NCBI GenBank assembly: GCA_002428225.1
Contig: DIUD01000023.1
Location: 17,361 to 25,095 of the forward strand
Direction: 5' to 3'
From: Roseovarius sp. UBA6167
Lineage (GTDB): Bacteria; Pseudomonadota; Alphaproteobacteria; Rhodobacterales; Rhodobacteraceae
Length of the DNA stretch: 7,735 bases
The translations under genes and the position numbers were made by a program. The notes below the pieces were generated by a model. The model was not told the origin of the DNA, made no database searches, and saw only the letters and a program-made list of their open reading frames with translations. The first letter of the stretch is position 1. Each line of letters begins with the position of its first letter. Positions 1 through 5,868 of the stretch are shown piece after piece.

Positions 1-106
1 CCACCGGGAGCAATGCCGAATAGGGATCGCGCGCGGGGCATTGGTCGGGAAACCGAAACCGCCCGCAGGTCATGTCTTGGCCCGGCGATCCGGGTAGGCA
101 GCTTCA

Positions 107-128
107 GGCGCGCGGGCAACCGCGCGTC
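107..128. repeat. Perfect-stem hairpin with GCAA loop
   Basis: Arms CGCGCGG (109-115) and CCGCGCG (120-126) pair perfectly around a GCAA loop, a GNRA-type tetraloop. The stem can be extended by G108-T127 (wobble) and G107-C128. No T-run follows on either strand, so it is not a classical intrinsic terminator. It could be part of the 3' end of an upstream transcript or of the leader of the DUF2244 mRNA. Confidence 0.5.
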
Positions 129-144
129 GAGACGAATGGCCATC

Positions 145-164
145 CCAGGGGGCCTGCCCCCTGG
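145..164. repeat. Inverted repeat CCAGGGGG/CCCCCTGG
   Basis: Arms CCAGGGGG (145-152) and CCCCCTGG (157-164) form a perfect 8-bp stem with a CCTG loop. From memory, GGGGG-(C/T)CTG-CCCCC palindromes are common between genes in Rhodobacterales, so this may be one copy of a dispersed REP-like element or a transcript-end structure. There is no T tract. The assignment to a dispersed family is inference. Confidence 0.5.
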
Positions 165-232
165 ACAGAATCCGGCTTACAGGCCCTCCGCGCGTTCTTT
201 TCGTTTTGGCCCCGGAGGGTGGAATCGACCTC

Positions 233-733
233 ATGCCGTATCGCTGGAGCGCCCCGCCGCAAGGGGCAGAAAACGAGATCACGCTGACACTCTGGCCGCA
301 CCGCTCGCTGCCGCGGCGGGGCTTTGCCGCTTTTGTCCTGGCGACCTTCGCGCTGATCTGCATCCCGCTCCTGGCGCTTCTGGGCACGGTGCTGCTCTGG
401 GGGATGCTGCCGTTTCTGCTTCTGGCCGTGGGGGGCATCTGGTGGGCGCTCGAGTCTACCTATCGCAGCGCACAACTGAGCGAGGTGCTGACGCTTGGCC
501 CCGACGAGGTGCGCCTGCGGCGCGTCGAGGCCAGGGGCGCCACGCGCGAGTGGCAGTGCAACCGTTACTGGGCGCGGGTGAGGATGCACGTCACCGGCGG
601 GCCGGTGGCGCATTACGTGACGCTTGCGGGCAATGGCCGCGAGGTCGAGATCGGCGCGTTCCTGTCGGAGGACGAGCGCAAGGCGCTCTATGGCGACCTG
701 TGTCGCGCCCTGCCGGCGGCGCAAGCGGGCTGA
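233..733 (+). CDS. DUF2244 family integral membrane protein
   Basis: A 166-aa protein of unknown function. It opens MPYRWSAPP, followed by LWPHRSLPRRGF, the characteristic N-terminal pattern of DUF2244 proteins of Rhodobacterales. Two hydrophobic helices (about residues 31-51 and 53-73) form a hairpin in the inner membrane. A soluble C-terminal part contains WQCNRYWARV (107-116) and GAFLSEDERKALYGDL (141-156), matching the conserved NxYWxRV and FLxxxER motifs of the family. The ATG at 233 is chosen because the family starts with MPY; GGAGGG lies 13 nt upstream, a rather long spacing. A TTG at 206 in the same frame would add nine residues. The gene is convergent with the YqeY-domain gene, leaving only 18 bp between the stop codons. 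No function is known to me for the family. Confidence 0.85.
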   Translation: MPYRWSAPPQGAENEITLTLWPHRSLPRRGFAAFVLATFALICIPLLALLGTVLLWGMLPFLLLAVGGIWWALESTYRSAQLSEVLTLGPDEVRLRRVEARGATREWQCNRYWARVRMHVTGGPVAHYVTLAGNGREVEIGAFLSEDERKALYGDLCRALPAAQAG

Positions 734-734
734 C

Positions 735-748
735 GCGCGGACCCGCGC
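735..748. terminator. Possible bidirectional terminator hairpin
   Basis: GCGCGG (735-740) and CCGCGC (743-748) are perfectly complementary and sit in the 18-bp gap between two convergent stop codons. With a realistic four-base loop this is a 5-bp stem. No T-run is present on either side, so intrinsic termination is doubtful. Confidence 0.25.
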
Positions 749-751
749 CCG

Positions 752-1210
752 TTACCCGAGCCGCGCCTTGACCTGCCCGCCGACCGCGCCGAAATCCATC
801 TGCCCGGCGTGGCGTTCCTTGAGCTTGCCCATGATCTTGCCCATGTCGCGGATCGAGCTTGCGCCGGTATCGGCGATGGCGCGATCGATGGCGGCGGCGA
901 TTTCGGCCTCGTCCAGCTGGCGCGGCAGGAATTCCTCGATCACGCCGATCTCGGCGCGCTCGCGCTCGGCAAGATCGAGCCGCCCGCCCTCTTCATAGGC
1001 GCGCACGCTTTCGTTGCGCTGCTTGGTCATCCTGGCGAGAATCGCCATGATCTCGGCATCGCTCAGGGGGGCGGTGTCCTCGGTGCCCCGGCGGGCGATT
1101 TCCTGATCCTTGATCGCGGCGTTGATCAGCCTGAGCGTGGCGAGGCGGCGTTGATCCTTGTCCTTCATGGCCTGTTTGAGGGCGGTGTTGATCCTGTCGC
1201 GCAAATCCAT
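752..1210 (-). CDS. GatB/YqeY domain-containing protein
   Basis: A 152-aa soluble protein, the usual length for the stand-alone YqeY family. The family is homologous to the C-terminal tail domain of GatB, the tRNA-dependent amidotransferase subunit that contacts tRNA; the role of the free-standing protein is not settled. Visible family features are RRLATLRLINAAIKDQE (21-37), the helical segment AYEEGGRLDLAERERAEI (71-88), IEEFLPRQL (91-99), and MGKIMGKLKER (123-133) in the C-terminal helical bundle. The ATG at 1210 is preceded by GGGGA about 8 nt upstream on the minus strand. The gene is divergent from carA and convergent with the DUF2244 gene, so it is probably monocistronic. In many bacteria yqeY lies near rpsU/dnaG/rpoD; none of those is visible here. 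Confidence 0.93.
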   Translation of the reverse strand: MDLRDRINTALKQAMKDKDQRRLATLRLINAAIKDQEIARRGTEDTAPLSDAEIMAILARMTKQRNESVRAYEEGGRLDLAERERAEIGVIEEFLPRQLDEAEIAAAIDRAIADTGASSIRDMGKIMGKLKERHAGQMDFGAVGGQVKARLG

Positions 1211-1243
1211 CTCTTCATCCCCGTGGCGGCTTGCAAGTCCCGG

Positions 1244-1272
1244 AGCCTAGCCAAAGCGAAGGGCCAAGGCAA
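1244..1272 (-). promoter_or_regulatory. Candidate sigma-70 promoter of the YqeY-domain gene
   Basis: On the minus strand, TTGCCT (complement of 1267-1272) and TAGGCT (complement of 1244-1249) are separated by exactly 17 bp. The -35 matches the TTGACA consensus at 4 of 6 positions and the -10 matches TATAAT at 3 of 6. Transcription would start about 25-30 nt before the ATG at 1210, leaving room for the ribosome site. Predicted by eye only. Confidence 0.45.
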
Positions 1273-1280
1273 CCTGTCCG

Positions 1281-1303
1281 CAAGCGGCGTGTATCGCCGC
1301 TTG
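1281..1303. promoter_or_regulatory. Perfect 9-bp inverted repeat (possible operator) in the yqeY-carA divergent promoter region
   Basis: CAAGCGGCG (1281-1289) and CGCCGCTTG (1295-1303) are perfect inverted repeats around TGTAT. The right arm overlaps the first three bases of the proposed carA -35 (TTGACC, 1301-1306), and the whole element lies upstream of the YqeY-gene promoter. This placement suits a dimeric repressor that blocks carA. It does not resemble the PurR or ArgR boxes of enteric carAB. A structural or chance palindrome cannot be excluded. Confidence 0.45.
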
Positions 1304-1329
1304 ACCCTCACCGGGGCTGGCCCTAGTTA
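1301..1329 (+). promoter_or_regulatory. Candidate carA promoter
   Basis: TTGACC (1301-1306) is a strong -35 box of the alphaproteobacterial TTGAC type. TAGTTA (1324-1329) follows after 17 bp as a weak -10. Transcription would begin near 1336, giving a leader of about 28 nt that contains the GGAG ribosome site. That is too short for an attenuator, so any control would act at initiation, for example through the overlapping inverted repeat. Confidence 0.5.
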
Positions 1330-1363
1330 TGCGACGATTTGCCCAAGCCCGGAGACCCGCCCG

Positions 1364-2512
1364 ATGGCCCATGCCGCCAAGCCCCGCCCGACCGCCTGCC
1401 TTGCGCTTGCCGATGGCTCGATCTTCTACGGGCAGGGGTTCGGCGCGATCGGCGAGACGGTGGCGGAGCTGTGCTTCAACACCGCGATGACCGGCTATCA
1501 GGAGATCATGACCGACCCCTCCTATGCCGGGCAGATCGTGACCTTTACCTTTCCGCATGTGGGCAATGTCGGGGTGAACGACGACGATGACGAGACCGCC
1601 GAGCCGGTGGCCGAGGGAATGGTGGTCAAGTGGGATCCGACCGAGCCGTCGAACTGGCGTGCCGAGGAGCATCTGGCTCAGTGGCTGGCGCGGCGCGGAC
1701 GTATCGCCATCGGCGGGGTGGATACGCGGCGGCTGACGCGGGCGATCCGGCAGCAGGGCGCGCCGCATGTGGCGCTGGCGCATGACCCGTCGGGCGATTT
1801 CGACGTGGCCCGGCTGGTGGCAAGGGCGCGCGGCTTTCCCGGGCTGGAGGGGGTGGACCTTGCCCGGCACGTGACCTGCGCGCAATCCTATCGCTGGGAC
1901 GAGATGCGCTGGGCCTGGCCCGAGGGCTATGCGCGGCAGACCCAGGCGCGCCACAAGGTCGTGGCGCTCGATTACGGCGCCAAGCGCAACATCCTGCGGT
2001 GCCTGGCGAGCGCGGGTTGCGAGGTCACGGTGCTGCCTGCCACCGCCACCGCCGAGGAGGTGCTGGCGCACCGGCCCGACGGCGTGTTCCTGTCCAACGG
2101 TCCCGGCGACCCGGCGGCGACGGGCGCATATGCCGTGCCGATGATCCGCGCCGTGCTCGACCGTGGCCTGCCGCTGTTCGGGATCTGTCTTGGCCATCAG
2201 ATGCTGGCGCTGGCGCTGGGGGGCCGCACGGTCAAGATGAACCACGGTCATCACGGCGCGAACCACCCGGTGAAGGATCTCGAGACCGGCAAGGTCGAGA
2301 TCACCTCGATGAACCACGGCTTTGCCGTCGATGCCCAGAGCCTGCCCGCGGGGGTGATCGAGACGCATGTCTCGCTCTTTGACGGCTCCAACTGCGGTAT
2401 CCAGCTGAAGGACCGGCCGGTGTTCTCGGTGCAGCATCACCCTGAGGCCAGCCCCGGCCCGCAGGACAGCTTTTACCTTTTCGAGCGGTTCGCGGCGGCC
2501 ATGGACGGATAA
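1364..2512 (+). CDS. carA: Carbamoyl-phosphate synthase small (glutaminase) subunit
   Basis: A 382-aa cytoplasmic protein, the same length as E. coli CarA. It hydrolyses glutamine and passes ammonia to CarB to make carbamoyl phosphate for arginine and pyrimidine synthesis. The N-terminal CPSase small-chain domain covers about residues 9-140 (FNTAMTGYQEIMTDPSYAGQ at 38-57; GGVDTRRLTRAIR at 117-129). The class I glutamine amidotransferase domain runs from about 197 to 380. Its landmarks are NGPGDP (245-250), the nucleophile Cys275 in FGICLGHQ, and the catalytic pair His359/Glu361 in QHHPE, equivalent to Cys269, His353 and Glu355 of E. coli. The ATG at 1364 has GGAG 9 nt upstream; the frame stays open far to the left, but only as antisense to the YqeY gene. 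carB is not adjacent, as is common in alphaproteobacteria. Confidence 0.98.
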   Translation: MAHAAKPRPTACLALADGSIFYGQGFGAIGETVAELCFNTAMTGYQEIMTDPSYAGQIVTFTFPHVGNVGVNDDDDETAEPVAEGMVVKWDPTEPSNWRAEEHLAQWLARRGRIAIGGVDTRRLTRAIRQQGAPHVALAHDPSGDFDVARLVARARGFPGLEGVDLARHVTCAQSYRWDEMRWAWPEGYARQTQARHKVVALDYGAKRNILRCLASAGCEVTVLPATATAEEVLAHRPDGVFLSNGPGDPAATGAYAVPMIRAVLDRGLPLFGICLGHQMLALALGGRTVKMNHGHHGANHPVKDLETGKVEITSMNHGFAVDAQSLPAGVIETHVSLFDGSNCGIQLKDRPVFSVQHHPEASPGPQDSFYLFERFAAAMDG

Positions 2513-2526
2513 ACCCTGGGTTTATC
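2508..2526 (+). terminator. Hairpin overlapping the carA stop codon
   Basis: GATAAACC (2508-2515) and GGTTTATC (2519-2526) form a perfect 8-bp stem with a CTG loop, and the left arm contains the carA TAA stop codon. No T-run follows, so it may be a weak terminator, a 3'-end stabiliser, or a protein-binding palindrome for the next gene, since it lies just upstream of the GTTAA array. Confidence 0.4.
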
Positions 2527-2533
2527 TGGCATC

Positions 2534-2564
2534 GTTAACCACTCGTTAAGCGTTTGTTAACCAT
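2534..2564 (+). promoter_or_regulatory. Triple GTTAA array, candidate tandem CtrA boxes
   Basis: GTTAA occurs at 2534, 2545 and 2556, exactly 11 bp apart. This makes two overlapping TTAA-N7-TTAA sites, the full recognition pattern of the alphaproteobacterial response regulator CtrA. The last copy reads TTAACCAT (2557-2564), the extended half-site known from Caulobacter. The array lies 45-75 bp before the glycosyltransferase ATG, where a -35-region activator or a repressor would bind. No good -10 box is apparent downstream, which fits an activator-dependent promoter. Binding and regulation are inferred. Confidence 0.6.
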
Positions 2565-2608
2565 CCGCTCGCAAGCCTCGATCCCGCGGAACACACGGGA
2601 GAGGCACG

Positions 2609-4531
2609 ATGGGCATTTCCGAATTGCGTCAGGTCGGCCATGTCGATGGCGGCAGGATGACGGACCCGCTCGGGCGCGATCTGGTCCGCCGGGGCCTGCT
2701 CGGTCGCGCCGATGCCGCGCGCGCGGGATTGGTGCGGCGGCAATGCGACACCTCGCTCGACCGCATCCTTCTGGCCGAGGGGCTGGCGCGCGAAGAGGAC
2801 CTGCTTGCCGCCCATGCCCGCCTTGGCAACACCCGGTGCCTCGATGCCGGGGCGCTGGCGCGGGCCAGGGTGGTCGAAACCGGACTCGATCCGCGGATCC
2901 TGCTCAAACATGGTGCGCTGCTCATGCGCGACGAAAACGGTGCGCCGTGCCTTGCCCATGACGGGGCCGGGAGCCTGCGCGCGCTGCGTCGGCTGTTGCC
3001 CGACGACCTGACCCGCGCACGGCCCATCATCGCCCCCCGCATGGCGGTTCAGGACCGGGTGGCCGAGGCGTATCGCGACACCTTGCGCGACATGGCCGCC
3101 GCGCGCACCCCCGAATCCGAAAGCTGCCGCACCTGGGAGGGGCAAAGGGGCATCCGGCTGCGCCTTGCCTGTGCCGCGCTTCTGGTCATCGGGGCGCTTT
3201 GCCTGGCCTTTCCGCTCGCGGTGCTCGGCCTGGTGGCGGGCTGGGCGATCCTTACGCTGATCGTCGCGGCAGGGCTGAAGGTCGCGGCCTTCGCGGCGGC
3301 CATGGCCGCGCGCGATGAAAAGCGGCCCGTGCCCGTCGCTGGCCCCTTGCCGCGCGTCTCGATCCTCGTGCCGCTTTTCCGCGAGACGGAAATCGCCCAT
3401 GCCCTTGTCGCGCGGCTGTCGCGGCTGACCTATCCGAAATGCCTGCTCGACGTGATCCTCGTGCTGGAGGAGGAGGATCACCTGACCCGCGAGACGCTGG
3501 CCAGCATCGACCTGCCGCCCTGGGTGCGCCCCGTGGTGGTGCCCGACGGTCAGCCCCGCACCAAGCCGCGCGCGATGAACTACGCGCTAGATTTCTGTCA
3601 GGGCGAGATCATCGGCATCTTTGACGCCGAGGACGCGCCCGACCCCGACCAGATCACCCGTGTTGCCCGCCGCTTTCAGGGCGCGCCACGCGATCTGGCC
3701 TGCCTTCAGGGGGTGCTCGATTACTACAATCCGCGCCAGAACTGGCTGGCGCGGTGTTTCACCATCGAATATGCCACCTGGTTCCGCACGCTCATGCCCG
3801 GCATGGCGCGGCTGGGCCTAGCGCTGCCGCTTGGCGGCACGACGCTCTATATCCGCCGCGACGTGCTCGAGGACCTGGGCGGCTGGGACGCGCATAACGT
3901 GACCGAGGACGCCGATCTGGGGTTCCGGCTCGCGCGGCATGGCTATCGCACCGGGATGATCGACACCGTGACCGAGGAAGAGGCCAATTGCCGTCCCTGG
4001 GCATGGGTCAGGCAACGCTCGCGCTGGCTCAAGGGCTACATGACCACCTGGCTGGTGCATATGCGCGCGCCCCGCAGGCTCCATGCGCAGCTGGGGCCAC
4101 GAAAATTCTGGGGGTTCCAGGCGCATTTCGTCTCCGCCGTCTCCCAGGTGGTGCTCGCGCCGGTGCTGTGGTCGTTCTGGCTGGTGCTTCTGGGGCTGCC
4201 GCATCCGCTGGAGCCGGTGATCCCGCGCGCGGTGCTGACGTCGATATGCGCGATGTTCCTGACCGCCGAGGTGCTCACCCTGTGCATCCATGCGGTGACG
4301 GTCTCGGGGCCGCGACATCGCCACCTGCTGGCCTGGGTGCCGACGATGCATTTCTATGCGCCCCTGGCCGCCATCGCCGCCTACAAGGCTATATACGAGC
4401 TTGTTTTCAAACCATTCTTTTGGGACAAGACGATACATGGCCTGTCGGTTGCCGCGCGCGGGCGGCACCGCTCAGACGGCGGATTTGACCTCGCCGGAAT
4501 CAAGCTTGAGCCGGGTCACGAAAGCCTTTGA
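2609..4531 (+). CDS. Membrane family-2 glycosyltransferase with N-terminal GspE/MshEN-like domain
   Basis: A 640-aa protein with the motifs of processive GT2 enzymes, which transfer sugars from nucleotide sugars at the inner membrane to build or export polysaccharide. Residues about 18-80 resemble the N-terminal domain of GspE-type ATPases (MshEN): PLGRDLVRRGLL at 20-31, then a second copy SLDRILLAEGLAREEDL at 49-65. Two membrane helices follow (about 184-204 and 206-232). The GT2 core has SILVPLFRE (251-259), the acidic run at 287-290, IFDAEDAPDPD (337-347), TED (432-434) and QRSRW (469-473), i.e. the D, D, D, QxxRW set of cellulose/hyaluronan-type synthases. About three more helices lie in 507-600. 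The start at 2609 has GGGAG 7 nt upstream. E. coli NfrB also joins GT2 and MshEN domains, but in the opposite order. The MshEN copies are degenerate, so c-di-GMP binding is unproven. The product is unknown, and no export or outer-membrane partner is adjacent. Confidence 0.92.
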   Translation: MGISELRQVGHVDGGRMTDPLGRDLVRRGLLGRADAARAGLVRRQCDTSLDRILLAEGLAREEDLLAAHARLGNTRCLDAGALARARVVETGLDPRILLKHGALLMRDENGAPCLAHDGAGSLRALRRLLPDDLTRARPIIAPRMAVQDRVAEAYRDTLRDMAAARTPESESCRTWEGQRGIRLRLACAALLVIGALCLAFPLAVLGLVAGWAILTLIVAAGLKVAAFAAAMAARDEKRPVPVAGPLPRVSILVPLFRETEIAHALVARLSRLTYPKCLLDVILVLEEEDHLTRETLASIDLPPWVRPVVVPDGQPRTKPRAMNYALDFCQGEIIGIFDAEDAPDPDQITRVARRFQGAPRDLACLQGVLDYYNPRQNWLARCFTIEYATWFRTLMPGMARLGLALPLGGTTLYIRRDVLEDLGGWDAHNVTEDADLGFRLARHGYRTGMIDTVTEEEANCRPWAWVRQRSRWLKGYMTTWLVHMRAPRRLHAQLGPRKFWGFQAHFVSAVSQVVLAPVLWSFWLVLLGLPHPLEPVIPRAVLTSICAMFLTAEVLTLCIHAVTVSGPRHRHLLAWVPTMHFYAPLAAIAAYKAIYELVFKPFFWDKTIHGLSVAARGRHRSDGGFDLAGIKLEPGHESL

Positions 4532-5143
4532 GATGTGATCGCGCAGCGCCTGCGCCGCCGCCGCCCCGTCGCGCGCCTCGATCGCGCTGACGATGGCACC
4601 ATGCTCGGCCAGCGCATCCTCGCCGCGCCCCCTCGCCGCAAGCGAGGTGGTCGCCAGAAGCGCCATGGAGCGATGCACAAGGTCAAGCTGCTGCACCAGA
4701 AAGCGGTTGTGCGAGGCGAGGTGGATCTGCTTGTGAAACCGCCGGTTGGCGCGCGACAGCTCCTTCGGATGCCCCAGCAGTGCGCGGTCGTCCTCGACCA
4801 TGTCGCGCAGCACGCGCACCTCCTCGGGCGTGGCATGGCGCGCGGCCAGTTGCGCCGCCAGCCCCTCGAGTTCGGCACGCACCACATAAAGCTCGGCCAG
4901 CTGGTTGTAATCGAGCGAGGCCACGATCAGGCTGCGCCCGTCGCGCGTCAGCATGGACTGGGTCTCGAGCCGCTGAAGCGCCTCGCGGATGGGTGTGCGC
5001 GAGACGCCGAATCGCTCGGCCAGATCGCTCTCCACCAGGCGGTCGCCGGGCTTGAACACGCCCATGTCGATCGCCTCCAGGATCAGCGTGTAGGCGTCCG
5101 TTGTCGGGGGCTTCATCGGCGGGTCCGTCCGTTCTCGTGTCAT
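4472..5143 (-). CDS. GntR family transcriptional regulator, FCD (FadR-like) subfamily
   Basis: A 223-aa DNA-binding regulator. The winged helix-turn-helix covers about residues 14-75, with the GntR signature GDRLVESDLAERFGVSRTPIREAL (33-56). An all-helical FCD ligand domain covers about 80-208. Candidate metal-binding residues of this domain are visible: Asn133 and His137 (NRRFH), His181 (EHGAIV) and His203 (RDHI). Members usually sense sugar acids, amino acids or other carboxylates; the ligand and targets cannot be read from this sequence, and no catabolic operon lies beside it. The ATG at 5143 is followed by an in-frame ATG at 5116; the first is kept because a -10-like TAAGGT lies 6 bp upstream of it. 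The last 60 bp are antisense to the glycosyltransferase gene's 3' end. Confidence 0.93.
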   Translation of the reverse strand: MTRERTDPPMKPPTTDAYTLILEAIDMGVFKPGDRLVESDLAERFGVSRTPIREALQRLETQSMLTRDGRSLIVASLDYNQLAELYVVRAELEGLAAQLAARHATPEEVRVLRDMVEDDRALLGHPKELSRANRRFHKQIHLASHNRFLVQQLDLVHRSMALLATTSLAARGRGEDALAEHGAIVSAIEARDGAAAAQALRDHISKAFVTRLKLDSGEVKSAV

Positions 5144-5149
5144 GGCGCG

Positions 5150-5177
5150 ACCTTACGCGCTTTGACCCGGCGATCAA
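5150..5177 (-). promoter_or_regulatory. Candidate GntR-gene promoter, probably leaderless
   Basis: On the minus strand TTGATC (complement of 5172-5177) and TAAGGT (complement of 5150-5155) are 16 bp apart. Only 6 bp separate the -10 from the ATG, so transcription would start at or within a base or two of the start codon. The same stretch contains TTGA (5162-5165) and TCAA (5174-5177) as an interrupted inverted repeat that could be an autoregulatory operator. Prediction by eye. Confidence 0.4.
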
Positions 5178-5188
5178 CCCCGACCCGA

Positions 5189-5217
5189 TTGCATGAAACG
5201 TGGCGCTGGCCTATGGT
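5189..5217 (+). promoter_or_regulatory. Candidate leaderless promoter of the pyrimidine 5'-nucleotidase gene
   Basis: TTGCAT (5189-5194) and TATGGT (5212-5217) are 17 bp apart; the -10 matches TATAAT at 4 of 6 positions. The ATG at 5224 begins 7 bp after the -10, where transcription would normally start, and there is no Shine-Dalgarno sequence before it. Together these suggest a leaderless mRNA. The in-frame GTG at 5200 falls inside the promoter and is therefore unlikely to be the start. Confidence 0.5.
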
Positions 5218-5223
5218 CCGGCC

Positions 5224-5868
5224 ATGGCGAAACAGGATTTTGCCCATGTGACGACATGGGTATTCGATCTCGACAATACGCTCTACCCGCCCGAGGCGCG
5301 CCTTTTCGATCAGATCGAGGCGCGGATGACGGCATTCGTGCGCGATTTCCTCAAGGTCAGCGCCGCCGAGGCCGACCGCATCCGTCACGACTACTGGCGC
5401 GCCCATGGCACGACGCTTGCCGGGCTGATGCGGTGCCACGATCTCGACCCCGGCCCCTATTTGCAGGCGGTGCACGATATTTCGCTCGATCATCTCGCGC
5501 CCGATCCCGATTTGCGTGCGACCATCGAGCGGCTGCCGGGGCGGCGGATCGTCCATACCAACGGCTCGGGCGACTATGCAGGCCGGGTGGTGGCGGCGCG
5601 CGGCCTCGCCGGCGTGTTCGACGCGATCTATGGCGTGGAAGATGCGGGCTACCGGCCCAAGCCAGAGGCCGGGGCCTTTGCCGCCGTGCTCGGGCGCGAC
5701 GGATCGGAGGCGGGGCGCGCGGCGATGTTCGAGGATGACGCGCGCAACCTTGCCGCACCGCACGCGATGGGGATGCGCACCGTCCATGTCGCCCCCGCCC
5801 CGGTCAGGGCCGCGCATATCCATCACCATACCGATGACCTGGGCGGGTTTCTTGCGCGCCTGGTCTGA
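5224..5868 (+). CDS. HAD superfamily hydrolase, pyrimidine 5'-nucleotidase type
   Basis: A 214-aa cytoplasmic phosphatase of HAD subfamily IA. All four HAD motifs are present: motif I FDLDNTLYP with Asp15 (nucleophile) and Asp17; motif II VHTNGS with Thr112; motif III Lys146 in YRPKPEAGAF; motif IV FEDDARNL with Asp171/Asp172. An alpha-helical cap lies between motifs I and II (about 23-90). DLDNTLYP followed by RPKP, FEDDxRNL and a His-rich tail (HIHHHTDDLGGFL, 198-210) is the pattern of the pyrimidine 5'-nucleotidase (SDT1/PHM8-like) group, which dephosphorylates nucleoside monophosphates such as UMP and CMP. Actual substrate range in bacteria varies. The ATG at 5224 is preferred over GTG 5200 because a promoter overlaps the extra codons. 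The gene is divergent from the GntR gene and 194 bp upstream of the hydroxylase gene. Confidence 0.9.
   Translation: MAKQDFAHVTTWVFDLDNTLYPPEARLFDQIEARMTAFVRDFLKVSAAEADRIRHDYWRAHGTTLAGLMRCHDLDPGPYLQAVHDISLDHLAPDPDLRATIERLPGRRIVHTNGSGDYAGRVVAARGLAGVFDAIYGVEDAGYRPKPEAGAFAAVLGRDGSEAGRAAMFEDDARNLAAPHAMGMRTVHVAPAPVRAAHIHHHTDDLGGFLARLV

Larger units (their letters stand above)
1..232. other. Intergenic region without a recognised gene
   Basis: I find no convincing coding region here. Frame 3 from the window edge reads TGSNAE and stops at position 23, and frame 2 stays open to a stop at about 97; either could be the tail of a gene entering from the left, but the pieces are too short to identify. 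The region holds two strong hairpins (107-128 and 145-164, listed separately) and ends with a GGAGGG purine run at 214-219 upstream of the DUF2244 start. Long frames crossing this stretch read through it only because GC-rich DNA has few stop codons. Confidence 0.5.

Noticed and set aside
206..232. TTG start nine codons before the DUF2244 ATG
   Set aside because: Family members begin MPY, and the GGAGGG run lies inside this extension, where it would be coding.
13..771. 252-codon plus-strand open frame at the left end
   Set aside because: It overlaps the DUF2244 gene in another frame and runs into the YqeY gene on the opposite strand; no coherent domain.
809..1363. A 185-codon N-terminal extension of carA in the same open frame
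   Set aside because: It is antisense to the well-supported YqeY-domain gene, has no CarA-like sequence, and the CarA fold begins after ATG 1364, which has its own ribosome site and promoter.
1247..2440. 397-codon open frame on the minus strand
   Set aside because: It lies opposite carA; composition is typical of a GC-rich shadow frame (many His, Arg, Gly, Pro), with no recognisable domain.
2546..3481. 311-codon minus-strand open frame opposite the glycosyltransferase
   Set aside because: Shadow of the glycosyltransferase gene with low-complexity composition and no family motifs.
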